A stretch of 40,291 nucleotides of DNA, from NCBI GenBank assembly GCA_944385535.1, contig CALWXR010000025.1:1-40291 (forward strand). The letters are read 5' to 3'. The stretch is from an uncultured Oscillospiraceae bacterium (GTDB taxonomy: Bacteria; Bacillota; Clostridia; Oscillospirales; Oscillospiraceae). Positions 7,609 to 13,752 of the stretch are shown one piece after another; position 1 is the stretch's first letter, and each line of letters begins with the position of its first letter. Both the position numbers and the translations under genes were made by a program. The notes under the pieces are model-generated. The model had not been told where the DNA came from and made no database searches. It was given only the letters and a program-made list of their open reading frames with translations.

Positions 7609-8691
7609 GTGGAGAAGTTTTCCTGTAAGACAACGATTATTTCCGGGGAAGGGGCGATTGCTTCCCTGGCAGAGCTGAAGGCCAATCGGCTGTTTCTGGT
7701 AACGGATCCCTACTTTATGAAAAATGGAGTGGCCCGGAAGGTGGTGGAGGCGGCAAAATGCGCACAGGCGGAGATTTTTGACCGGGTTCAGCCGGATCCC
7801 ACAGTGGCGCTGGCGGCGGAGGGTACCGCCCGGCTGAAGGCCTTTCGTCCGGATCTGGTGGTGGCCCTGGGCGGGGGCAGCGCCATGGACTGCGGCAAGG
7901 CCATGGCCTTTTTCGCCAAAGGAAAGTATCAGATAGCGGCCATCCCCACCACCTCCGGCTCCGGGGCGGAGGTGACGGATTTTGCCGTTTTGACCCATGA
8001 CAAGGTCAAACATCCTTTGGTGGATCCGGGGCTGAAGCCGGATATGGCGATTTTGGACAGCGATCTGCTCCAGGAGCTGCCCAAGGGGCTGATCGCGGAG
8101 ACCGGCTTTGATGTGCTCAGCCACGCTTTGGAAAGCTATGTGGCGAAAGGCTCCGGGAACCTTACGGATCTGTACGCCCGGGAGGCATTCAGCAGCGCCT
8201 ACGCCGCCCTGCCCGCTTCCTACGCCGGGCGGAAGGAGGTGCGGCTGAAGGTGCATTTGGCGGCTACCATGGCGGGCATGGCCTTTACCCAGGCGGGGCT
8301 GGGGCTGTGCCACGCCTTGTCCCACAGCTTAGGCGGGCTGTACCATGTGCCCCATGGGCGGCTGAACGCCATATTGCTTCCGGCGGTGATCAGCTGCAAC
8401 GCCCATGTGGCGGGAAAAAAATACGCCGAGCTGGCCCGGGCGGCGGGGATGGGGGGCAGCGCCGATACCATTGCCCTGCGGAACCTGAAAAACGGCCTGA
8501 TCCGGCTGCGGCAGGAGCTGAACCTGCCCCAAACCCTGGCCCAGGCGGGAGTGGATCCCCGGTCGGTGTGGCGAAACGCGGAAGCAATCGTAAAAGCCGC
8601 CCAGGCAGATCCCTGCTGCCGGGACAATCCAATGGAGGTGGAGGACTTTCTCATCCGCCGGATCCTGGAAGAGGTGACCGGCCGTGTCTGA
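7609..8691 (+). CDS. Iron-dependent alcohol dehydrogenase (EutG/PduQ type)
   Basis: About 360 residues from GTG 7609 (GTG 7600 is an alternative; the frame is open from 7522 but that part is not family-like). NAD binding is marked by VALGGGSAMDCGKAM and PTTSGSGAEVTDFAV. The iron ligands lie in FDVLSHALES, LCHALSHSLGG and HVPHGRLNA. The family reduces acetaldehyde or propanal to the alcohol with NADH and, in microcompartments, recycles NAD+ for the aldehyde dehydrogenase. It is the first gene of the microcompartment locus and appears intact. It is separated from the eutC remnant by a repeat. Confidence 0.9.
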   Translation: MEKFSCKTTIISGEGAIASLAELKANRLFLVTDPYFMKNGVARKVVEAAKCAQAEIFDRVQPDPTVALAAEGTARLKAFRPDLVVALGGGSAMDCGKAMAFFAKGKYQIAAIPTTSGSGAEVTDFAVLTHDKVKHPLVDPGLKPDMAILDSDLLQELPKGLIAETGFDVLSHALESYVAKGSGNLTDLYAREAFSSAYAALPASYAGRKEVRLKVHLAATMAGMAFTQAGLGLCHALSHSLGGLYHVPHGRLNAILLPAVISCNAHVAGKKYAELARAAGMGGSADTIALRNLKNGLIRLRQELNLPQTLAQAGVDPRSVWRNAEAIVKAAQADPCCRDNPMEVEDFLIRRILEEVTGRV

Positions 8692-8740
8692 TGCTGTTTT
8701 TTAATCTTTCATTTTGCTATAAAAAACTATGATATAAAGG

Positions 8741-8813
8741 TAAAATTCAAACATTTTTGATGACGTTCATTTTTGGCGGCGCTGTACTCAGCATGGAGAT
8801 TTAATCAAGAAAT
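8741..8813 (+). repeat. 73-bp dispersed intergenic repeat, copy A
   Basis: Near-identical (67 of 73 positions by eye, no gaps) and in the same orientation to 26822-26894. It begins TAAAATTCAA, contains TTTGGCGGCGCTGTACTCAGC and ends TTTAATCAAGAAAT. Here it lies between the alcohol dehydrogenase and the eutC remnant. No open frame covers it in a consistent way. Confidence 0.9.
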
Positions 8814-8852
8814 AGGATCGGGAACAGGAAACGGGATAGGCAGGAGACAGCC

Positions 8853-9211
8853 ATGAACAAACAGGAATTGGCCGCGATGATCGCGGAAATACTAGGCACC
8901 ATGGAGGCGGAGCCTCTGGCGAAGGGGGGGAGACTACCGCCCCCAGCCGGAGCGGACAAAGACCGGATACCGGGACTTTGCCGGGAAAAACGGAATGGTG
9001 GAAGTGCGCGCCAAGTGCCGGGGCAAGGATGAATACCTGACCCGTCCGGATCTGGGAAGATGCTTCGATGAGGAAAGCAAAGAGAAGATCCGGGCGGCGG
9101 TTCCCGGTACGCCTAAAATTCATCGTGGCGGGGGACGGCCTTTCCTCCGCCGCCATCACCGCCTTCGCCGAAGGGGCGGCTCAGGTGGCGCTTGGGCCGC
9201 GGGAGGAATAG
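8853..9211 (+). pseudogene. eutC: Remnant of eutC (ethanolamine ammonia-lyase small subunit)
   Basis: Three frames carry successive pieces of EutC. First comes a typical N-terminus, MNKQELAAMIAEILG, from ATG 8853 after a ribosome-like CAGGAGACAG. Second, from about 8970, is KNGMVEVRAKCRGKDEYLTR then PDLGRCFDEES, matching the conserved ...EVR...YLTRPDLGR core. Third, from 9116, is KFIVAGDGLSSAAITAF, matching the DGLS...AI element, ending at TAG 9211. The region between the first two pieces is too short for the usual roughly 110 residues, and the C-terminal third (about 100 residues) is gone. EutC with EutB forms the cobalamin-dependent lyase that cleaves ethanolamine, so no functional enzyme can come from this copy. 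Confidence 0.9.
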
Positions 9212-9267
9212 ATACCGGCCTGCGGGGAAAGCTGTTGTAGGCAGCAATATGAAAGGAGAAGGAAGCT

Positions 9268-9573
9268 ATGGATACAAATTCTTTGGGAATGATCGAAACA
9301 AAGGGTCTCGTCGGCGCCATTGAGGCGGCGGACGCCATGGTCAAGTCTGCCAATGTGCAGCTGGTGGGCAAGGAGCAGGTGGGCGGCGGCCTGGTGACGG
9401 TGATGGTTCGGGGGGACGTGGGCGCGGTGAAGGAGGCCACCGACGCCGGGGCAGCGGCGGCGGAAAAGGTGGGCGAGCTGATTTCCGTCCATGTGATCGC
9501 CCGGCCTCACATGGAGGTGGACGCCATTTTGCCCAAGGGCCGTTCCGGCCAGACGCCCCCGGCGGCAAAGTAA
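9268..9573 (+). CDS. eutM: BMC-domain shell hexamer protein (EutM/PduA/PduJ type)
   Basis: 101 residues: a single BMC domain, starting [19 protein letters not shown] and containing [19 protein letters not shown], which is highly conserved in EutM/PduA shells. [20 protein letters not shown] and the VIARPH strand follow, with a short C-terminal tail. It forms cyclic hexamers that tile the facets of a bacterial microcompartment. AAAGGAGAAGG lies upstream. The frame is intact although the genes on both sides are wrecked. Confidence 0.95.
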   Translation: MDTNSLGMIETKGLVGAIEAADAMVKSANVQLVGKEQVGGGLVTVMVRGDVGAVKEATDAGAAAAEKVGELISVHVIARPHMEVDAILPKGRSGQTPPAAK

Positions 9574-9795
9574 ATGCTCTGCAGCGAAGAAGCGGCCCGG
9601 GCCAATGTCCGAAACCGGGAGGGCAGGAGGGTATTCTACCTGGGTAAGGGGTATCAGCTGACCAGCGCCTTCCGGGATCGGGAGGGAAGGCCTGCCCGGG
9701 TGGACATCCTCCGGGCCTGGAACCCCAGGAGCAGCATGCCCTATATATTGATGGCGCGGTGGAAAAGCGGAAATTTCCCCCCTGACAAAGGATAG
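9574..9795 (+). pseudogene. Fragment, possibly from a eut cobalamin adenosyltransferase (EutT-like)
   Basis: ATG follows the eutM stop directly. The frame gives MLCSEEAARANVRNREGRRV then FYLGKGYQLTSAFRD. This resembles the N-terminus of EutT-type proteins, which begin with an S/TEE...R segment and an LTPxARD motif. After that the sequence loses any family likeness in all three frames (73 codons in the annotated one). EutT makes adenosylcobalamin for EutBC. The match is from memory and weak; it could be the start of another eut accessory gene. The position between two eut remnants supports a degraded gene and not a new short one. Confidence 0.4.
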
Positions 9796-9819
9796 ACTGG
9801 GTTCCTCTGTATGCAAAGG

Positions 9820-10150
9820 ATGAAGATCATGAAGCTGAAAACCACCCTTTTTGGGAAAAACTACACATTTCGAGACATCAAGCAGGCGCTGGCTAAGGCC
9901 AACGAGGAACAACCGGGGACGCTCTGGCGGCGGAGATGATCGCGGCGGTATGCAAGATCATGGGCAAGCGCGCCGGCGTTTTCATGGGCTGCGACTGCTG
10001 CTGCACCAACCATATGAAGGCGGATCAGAACGATATTGAAAATCTGGCGTCCTTGCTGACCTTGGCCGGGTGCAGCTGCTTTATGGGCATTCCCCATGGA
10101 GACGACATTATGCGCAACGATCAGACCACCGGTTTCCGGGAGACGGCTCC
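9820..10150 (+). pseudogene. eutB: Remnant of eutB (ethanolamine ammonia-lyase large subunit)
   Basis: Starts MKIMKLKTTLFGKNY then TFRDIKQALAKANEEQPG, the hallmark EutB N-terminus. After a frameshift near 9920 it continues AAEMIAAVCKIMGK (about position 120-130 of a normal EutB). It then jumps straight to FMGCDCCCTNHMKADQND and AGCSCFMGIPHGDDIM with QTTGFRETA (about position 340-400). So roughly 85 and 210 residues have been lost by two internal deletions, plus the last 50 or so residues. The remaining reading frame contains no complete TIM barrel, so no activity is possible. Its position after eutC and eutM differs from the usual eutB-eutC order, which points to rearrangement. Confidence 0.92.
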
Positions 10151-10189
10151 AGCTTGCTGTTTTAGCGGAAGTCCGGGAAAGGAGGCAGT

Positions 10190-11626
10190 ATGGAACTGGA
10201 TCAAGATCTGGCGGCACGACAGGAGGCGCGGGCTTTGGCAAGGCAGGCTAAAGCCGCCCAGGAGGGGCTGGCGCAAATGTCCCAGCAGGAGTTGGACGCC
10301 GTTGTGGAGGCGGTGGCCAAGGCATTCTCAAGGGAAGCCGCGGTTTTGGCCCAAATGGCGGTGGAAGAAACCGGCTTCGGCAACGTGGAGGATAAGATCG
10401 CCAAGAACCGCTTCGCCTCCGAAACGGTGGCGGCGGCGGTCCGGGGGATGAAAACCGTGGGGATTCTGCGGGAGGATCCGAAGTTTTGGGAGGTAGGCGT
10501 GCCGGTGGGGGTGATCGCCGCCATTGTCCCCAGCACCAGTCCCACCTCTACGGTTTGCTACAAGGCAATCATCGCTTTGAAGGCGGGAAATGCCATTGTC
10601 TTTTCTCCCCATCCCAAGGCGGCGGTCTGCACCCGGAAGGCGGTGGAAATCGTGGCGGAGGCGGCGGAAAAGGCGGGAGCGCCAAAGGGGAGCGTTGCCT
10701 GCCTGACCATTCCCACCCTGGCCGGGTGCCGGGAGCTGATGGGCGCGGACCCGGTGGGGCTGATCCTGGCTGCTGGGGGCCCCGCCATGGTGAAGGCGGC
10801 CTATTCCTCCGGCAAGCCCGCCATGGGCGCAGGGGCGGGGAACGGCCCTGCCTATATCCACCCCAGCGCCGATCTGGGCCATGCTCTGGAGTGCATTGCC
10901 CGATCCAAAAGCTTTGACTACGGAACGGTATGCGCCTCTGAGCAAAGCGTCATTGTGGAGAAGGGGATGGAGCGGCAGACCATAGAGCAGGCCCGAAAAT
11001 TGGGCTTTTACTTTATGGATTCTGACCAGGCGGGAGCCCTGGCAAAGCGGCTGTTTCGGCCTGACGGAAGTTTGGATCCGGCGGCGGTGGGGAAGTCCGC
11101 GGAGCGCCTGGCGGAAATGGCGGGCTTTGCCGTACCCGGGGGGACGCGGGTTCTGGCAGCCCGGGAGCAGGAGACGGGGCCCGCCCGGCCCTGCTCCATG
11201 GAAAAGCTGTGTCCGGTGCTGGCCTTTTTCGTCATGGACAGCGAGCAGGCGGTTCTGGAAAAGGCCATGGAGGTATTAAAGCATGAGGGGGCGGGGCATA
11301 CCTTTGCCATCCACGCCCGGGATCAGGAGGTGATCCGCCGGTTCGCTCTGCAAATCCCCGTGTCCCGGCTCCTGGTGAATACCCCGGCGGCTTTGGGAGG
11401 AATTGGGGCCGCCACGGAACTGTTCCCGGCCCTGACCCTGGGCTGCGGGGCGGTGGGAGGCAGCAGCTCCTCCAACAACATCTCCCCCCTGGATCTGGTT
11501 AACATTCGCCGGGTGGCCTGGGACGCCCGGGAGCATACAGCCGGGGCGCGGGTGGAAAGCTGCTCGGTGAACCCGGAGCTGGTGGAGCTGCTGACGGAAA
11601 AAATCCTGCGGAGGCTGGACGGATGA
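10190..11626 (+). CDS. eutE: CoA-acylating acetaldehyde dehydrogenase (EutE/PduP family)
   Basis: 478 residues, full family length. The N-terminus MELDQDLAARQEARALARQA is the amphipathic helix typical of clostridial acetylating aldehyde dehydrogenases and may serve as shell-targeting peptide. NAD-binding and catalytic motifs are PVGVIAAIVPSTSPTSTV, AGNAIVFSPHP and the catalytic Cys at about 248 in FDYGTVCASEQSVI (Tyr replaces the usual Asn in DNG). GGSSSSNNISP lies near the C-terminus. It converts acetaldehyde, CoA and NAD+ to acetyl-CoA and NADH inside microcompartments. GGAGG precedes ATG 10190. It is followed by pduL after 18 bases. Confidence 0.93.
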   Translation: MELDQDLAARQEARALARQAKAAQEGLAQMSQQELDAVVEAVAKAFSREAAVLAQMAVEETGFGNVEDKIAKNRFASETVAAAVRGMKTVGILREDPKFWEVGVPVGVIAAIVPSTSPTSTVCYKAIIALKAGNAIVFSPHPKAAVCTRKAVEIVAEAAEKAGAPKGSVACLTIPTLAGCRELMGADPVGLILAAGGPAMVKAAYSSGKPAMGAGAGNGPAYIHPSADLGHALECIARSKSFDYGTVCASEQSVIVEKGMERQTIEQARKLGFYFMDSDQAGALAKRLFRPDGSLDPAAVGKSAERLAEMAGFAVPGGTRVLAAREQETGPARPCSMEKLCPVLAFFVMDSEQAVLEKAMEVLKHEGAGHTFAIHARDQEVIRRFALQIPVSRLLVNTPAALGGIGAATELFPALTLGCGAVGGSSSSNNISPLDLVNIRRVAWDAREHTAGARVESCSVNPELVELLTEKILRRLDG

Positions 11627-11644
11627 GGAAAAGAGGGGAGAAGC

Positions 11645-12253
11645 ATGGACGAAGGGCAAATAAATACGCTGGCGGAAGCCCTGATGGGCAGTCTCTTTGT
11701 GGAGCTGGAGGCCTCCGGGCGGCATGTGCATGTGACCAAAGAGCAGGCCCTGACCCTGTTCGGCCACCCGTTGACGCCGGAACGGCCCCTGTCCCAGCCA
11801 GGGCAATATCTTTCCAAGGAGCGGGTCACGGTCATCGGGCCCAAGGGAAGGTTTGACCGTGTGGCAGTGCTGGGACCGGAACGGAAGCGGGCCCAGGTGG
11901 AGATTTCTCTCACCGACGCCCGCACGCTGGGCTTGACGCCGCCGGTGCGCCAGTCTGGGGATGTATCCGGAAGCCCCGGGACACTCCTGGTTGGGGAAGC
12001 CGGACAGGTGGAGCTGAAGCAGGGGGTCATTGCCGCCCAGCGGCACATCCACCTGACGCCCCAGACCGCCGCCCGGTTTGGGGCGGGGGATCAGCAGAGG
12101 GTGAAGCTGAAAACATACACCCATCGGCCGGTGGTGTTTGAGGATGTGGTGGTTCGGGTCAGTCCGGATTTTGCCAGCTATGCCCATTTGGATTATGATG
12201 AGGCCAACGCCTGCGGGTTTCAAAAAGGGGACTTGGGGAGGATCTTGCCATGA
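11645..12253 (+). CDS. pduL: Phosphate acyltransferase PduL
   Basis: 202 residues, a duplicated PduL beta-barrel. The zinc-binding residues are visible in ASGRHVHVT (near residue 25), AAQRHIHLT (near 128) and YAHLDYDEAN (near 182). It converts acyl-CoA and phosphate to acyl phosphate, regenerating CoA inside the shell and feeding acetate/propionate kinase. The N-terminal 20 residues before the barrel could be an encapsulation peptide. The stop overlaps the next start by 4 bases (ATGATCC...). It is intact. Confidence 0.93.
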   Translation: MDEGQINTLAEALMGSLFVELEASGRHVHVTKEQALTLFGHPLTPERPLSQPGQYLSKERVTVIGPKGRFDRVAVLGPERKRAQVEISLTDARTLGLTPPVRQSGDVSGSPGTLLVGEAGQVELKQGVIAAQRHIHLTPQTAARFGAGDQQRVKLKTYTHRPVVFEDVVVRVSPDFASYAHLDYDEANACGFQKGDLGRILP

Positions 12254-12648
12254 TCCGGGCGCTGCTTATCGGGCAGGAGCCGGCCGCCGCCCTGGGGTAT
12301 GAATATGTGCGGGAGGCTCCCTTTGAGGCGGTGGTCATTGGATCTCTGACCATTTCCCAGCTGCTGCGGTTTCGGGAGGAATCGGTTCTGGAGGCCCTGG
12401 CGGAGGGAAAGCCGGTGTATTTGTACACCCCGGGGCTGCCCCAGTCCCCCAGGAACCGGGAGCTGGGGGCCAGTCTCACCGCCGCCCAGCGGGAACTGAA
12501 AAACTGGGGGGTTCTGTTTACCGACGGAGGCAGGAAGAAACTGATCACCGCTCAGGAGGCAAGGCTCCTGCGCAGCGCTGGTCAGCGGCCCGGCCCGGGC
12601 GCGGTGCTGACGCCCCTTGCCAAGGAGATTATGGAGGGAACGAAATGA
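12250..12648 (+). CDS. Microcompartment-associated protein of unknown function (eut_hyp type)
   Basis: 132 residues with overlapping starts at both ends: it overlaps pduL by 4 bases, and its TGA overlaps the eutN ATG. Residues 1-60 look like a small Rossmann/flavodoxin-like fold (AVVIGSLTISQLLRF, then GKPVYLYTPGLP). The C-terminal half is helical and basic. Similar uncharacterised proteins are found between pduL and eutN in clostridial ethanolamine operons. The role is unknown. Tight coupling to shell and enzyme genes says it belongs to the compartment. Confidence 0.75.
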   Translation: MIRALLIGQEPAAALGYEYVREAPFEAVVIGSLTISQLLRFREESVLEALAEGKPVYLYTPGLPQSPRNRELGASLTAAQRELKNWGVLFTDGGRKKLITAQEARLLRSAGQRPGPGAVLTPLAKEIMEGTK

Positions 12649-12875
12649 AGGTTGGAAAAGTGGTAGGAGCCGTTTGGGCAACCCGGAAGGCGGCCTGTTT
12701 ACAGGGTCAGACCTTCCTGGTGGTGGAGGCCGACGGGGAGAAGATTGTGGCGGCGGATCAGGTGGGAGCGGGTACCGGAGACCGGGTGCTGCTGGCCACC
12801 GGCACCGTAGCCAGCCGGTACTGCATGGACGCCCCGGTGGACGCGGCAGTGGTGGCCGTTGTGGATGAAAAGTAG
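12645..12875 (+). CDS. eutN: BMC vertex pentamer protein (EutN/CcmL family), short at the C-terminus
   Basis: 76 residues: MKVGKVVGAVWATRKAACL, then QTFLVVEADG, the diagnostic GAGTGDRVLLATGTVAS and APVDAAVVAVVDE. These are the EutN/CcmL core strands that form pentamers capping shell vertices. Relatives run about 85-99 residues and continue past VDE with a last strand. Here the frame ends at TAG exactly where a repeat module begins, so the last 10 or so residues appear replaced by repeat DNA. The fold core is complete, so it may still work. Start and frame are unambiguous (ATGA overlap with the preceding gene). Confidence 0.9.
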   Translation: MKVGKVVGAVWATRKAACLQGQTFLVVEADGEKIVAADQVGAGTGDRVLLATGTVASRYCMDAPVDAAVVAVVDEK

Positions 12876-12940
12876 GGGCCTCCCCAGGCTCCCCCTATGG
12901 GGAAGCTGTCACGGTGTAAGCCGTGACTGAGAGGGTATAC
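12874..12940 (+). repeat. Repeat module with GTCACGG...CCGTGAC hairpin
   Basis: The segment AGCTGTCACGG...AAGCCGTGACTGAGAGG matches, in inverse orientation, the hairpin inside the MITE at 22079-22356 (AGTCACGG, then CCGTGACAGC). It begins on the eutN stop codon. Confidence 0.6.
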
Positions 12941-12989
12941 CGCGTCCTCTGTACGGAGAACCGCCCGTCGCCCCCGCCACACCAAACGC

Positions 12990-13026
12990 CTGTCATCTCG
13001 AGCGAGCGAAGCGAGTCGAGAGATCT
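12990..13026 (-). repeat. TCGAG palindromic repeat, copy 1
   Basis: Starts CTGTCATCTCGAGCG and ends GTCGAGAGATCT. It is the reverse complement of the cores at 13103-13131, 13192-13212 and, more diverged, 30797-30826. Confidence 0.75.
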
Positions 13027-13060
13027 ACGCGCTTGCCGCCTGTAGGTACCAAAATGGTTG

Positions 13061-13212
13061 CTGCGGAGGAACCAACGGAGGTTTCAGGTTCCATGGATGC
13101 CAAGATCTCTCGACTGCGCTCGAGATGACAGAATTCTTAGTGCGGAGGAACCAACGGACGTTTTTTGGTTCCGCAGATGCCAGGATCCCTCGACTTCCCT
13201 CGGGATGACAGG
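13061..13212 (+). repeat. Two tandem copies of a 72-78 bp repeat unit
   Basis: Unit 1 (13061-13131) and unit 2 (13140-13212) share TGCGGAGGAACCAACGGA, GGTTCC, GATGCCA and a TCTCGACT...CTCGAGATGACAG palindrome. The palindrome is related to 12990-13026 and 30797-30826. Only two units exist and there is no spacer regularity, so this is not a CRISPR array. Confidence 0.8.
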
Positions 13213-13297
13213 TGTTTGGTGCAGAGGAAGGGACGGGGCGCGGCGGTTGCTATGGTACCTACAAACGGCAGCAATCAGCAGGAGAGAGGGGAAAACC

Positions 13298-13440
13298 ATG
13301 TCGTTTCATGTGCCGTTATGGCGGTATTCGCGGCGCTGGGGGCTGTTGACCGGATCCTGGGCAACCGGTTCGGACTGGGGAAGGAATTCGGAAACGGCAT
13401 CCTGGCTATGGCATTGTGGATGACCCGGAAGGAACGCTGA
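13298..13440 (+). pseudogene. eutH: 5' remnant of eutH (ethanolamine transporter)
   Basis: After AGGAGAGAGG there is ATG 13298 (MSF...). One frame over, the sequence reads AVMAVFAALGAVDRILGNRF then GLGKEFGNGILAMAL. This is the conserved first membrane segment and loop of Firmicutes EutH, where ...MxFFxxLGAxDRIxGNKFGLGxxFEEGxMAMG is usual. A frameshift lies within the first 10 codons and the frame ends at TGA 13440, leaving about 40 of some 360-400 residues. EutH brings ethanolamine into the cell. Its place right after eutN matches clostridial eut operons. This is the third ethanolamine-specific gene lost at this locus. Confidence 0.75.
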
Positions 13441-13454
13441 TTTGGGATTGGGTG

Positions 13455-13484
13455 TTGACAAAAAGGACGGGTTCGGGTTATAAT
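13455..13484 (+). promoter_or_regulatory. Sigma-A promoter of metG
   Basis: TTGACA and TATAAT, both perfect, with an 18-base spacer. Transcription should begin near 13491 and give a leader of about 260 bases. Confidence 0.85.
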
Positions 13485-13490
13485 GATTCC

Positions 13491-13735
13491 AATATTTGCA
13501 AAAGCTGTGAAGAGGAGAGTACCCTTTGCGGCCGCCGGTCAGAGAGCCCTGTTTGGTGGGAGGGGGTACGGCGCGCGGAAGGGGAACATGGCCTCGGAGC
13601 CGGGCCTTCGATAGGTAGGGGGCCCCGGGAGATCCCGTTATCGATCCCATGAGGCAGCGGGCTTTTCCGCTGTAAATCAAGGTGGTACCGCGTCAGCTCT
13701 GTCGCCCTTGGGTTTTCCAAGGGCGATTTCTATCT
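13491..13735 (+). promoter_or_regulatory. T-box riboswitch leader (Met specifier) of metG
   Basis: The leader contains the Stem I signature GAGGAGAGTA, the AGAG bulge region, and a specifier-loop segment GGGGAACATGGCCTCGGAG. Within that segment, ATG at 13588-13590 sits where the specifier codon is expected, between GAAC and the conserved GGAG. The T-box proper AAGGTGGTACCGCG is at 13679-13692. A terminator follows. Uncharged tRNA-Met should pair with the specifier and the T-box to stabilise the antiterminator and allow metG expression. The AUG codon agrees with the downstream gene. Confidence 0.92.
13703..13730 (+). terminator. Regulatory terminator of the metG T-box
   Basis: Stem CGCCCTTGG/CCAAGGGCG with a 5-base loop followed by ATTTCTATCT. 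Competing pairing with the T-box sequence upstream gives the antiterminator. Confidence 0.85.
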
Positions 13736-13752
13736 ATTTAGGAGGAAAAACC

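Noticed and set aside
8692-8852. EutV-type antiterminator hairpins before the eut genes
   Set aside because: I found no paired-loop terminator motif here; the gap is mostly the 73-bp repeat, and no eutVW genes are present.
13061-13212. Possible CRISPR-like array
   Set aside because: Only two units, each about 75 bases with internal palindromes and no unique spacers; no cas genes in the window.
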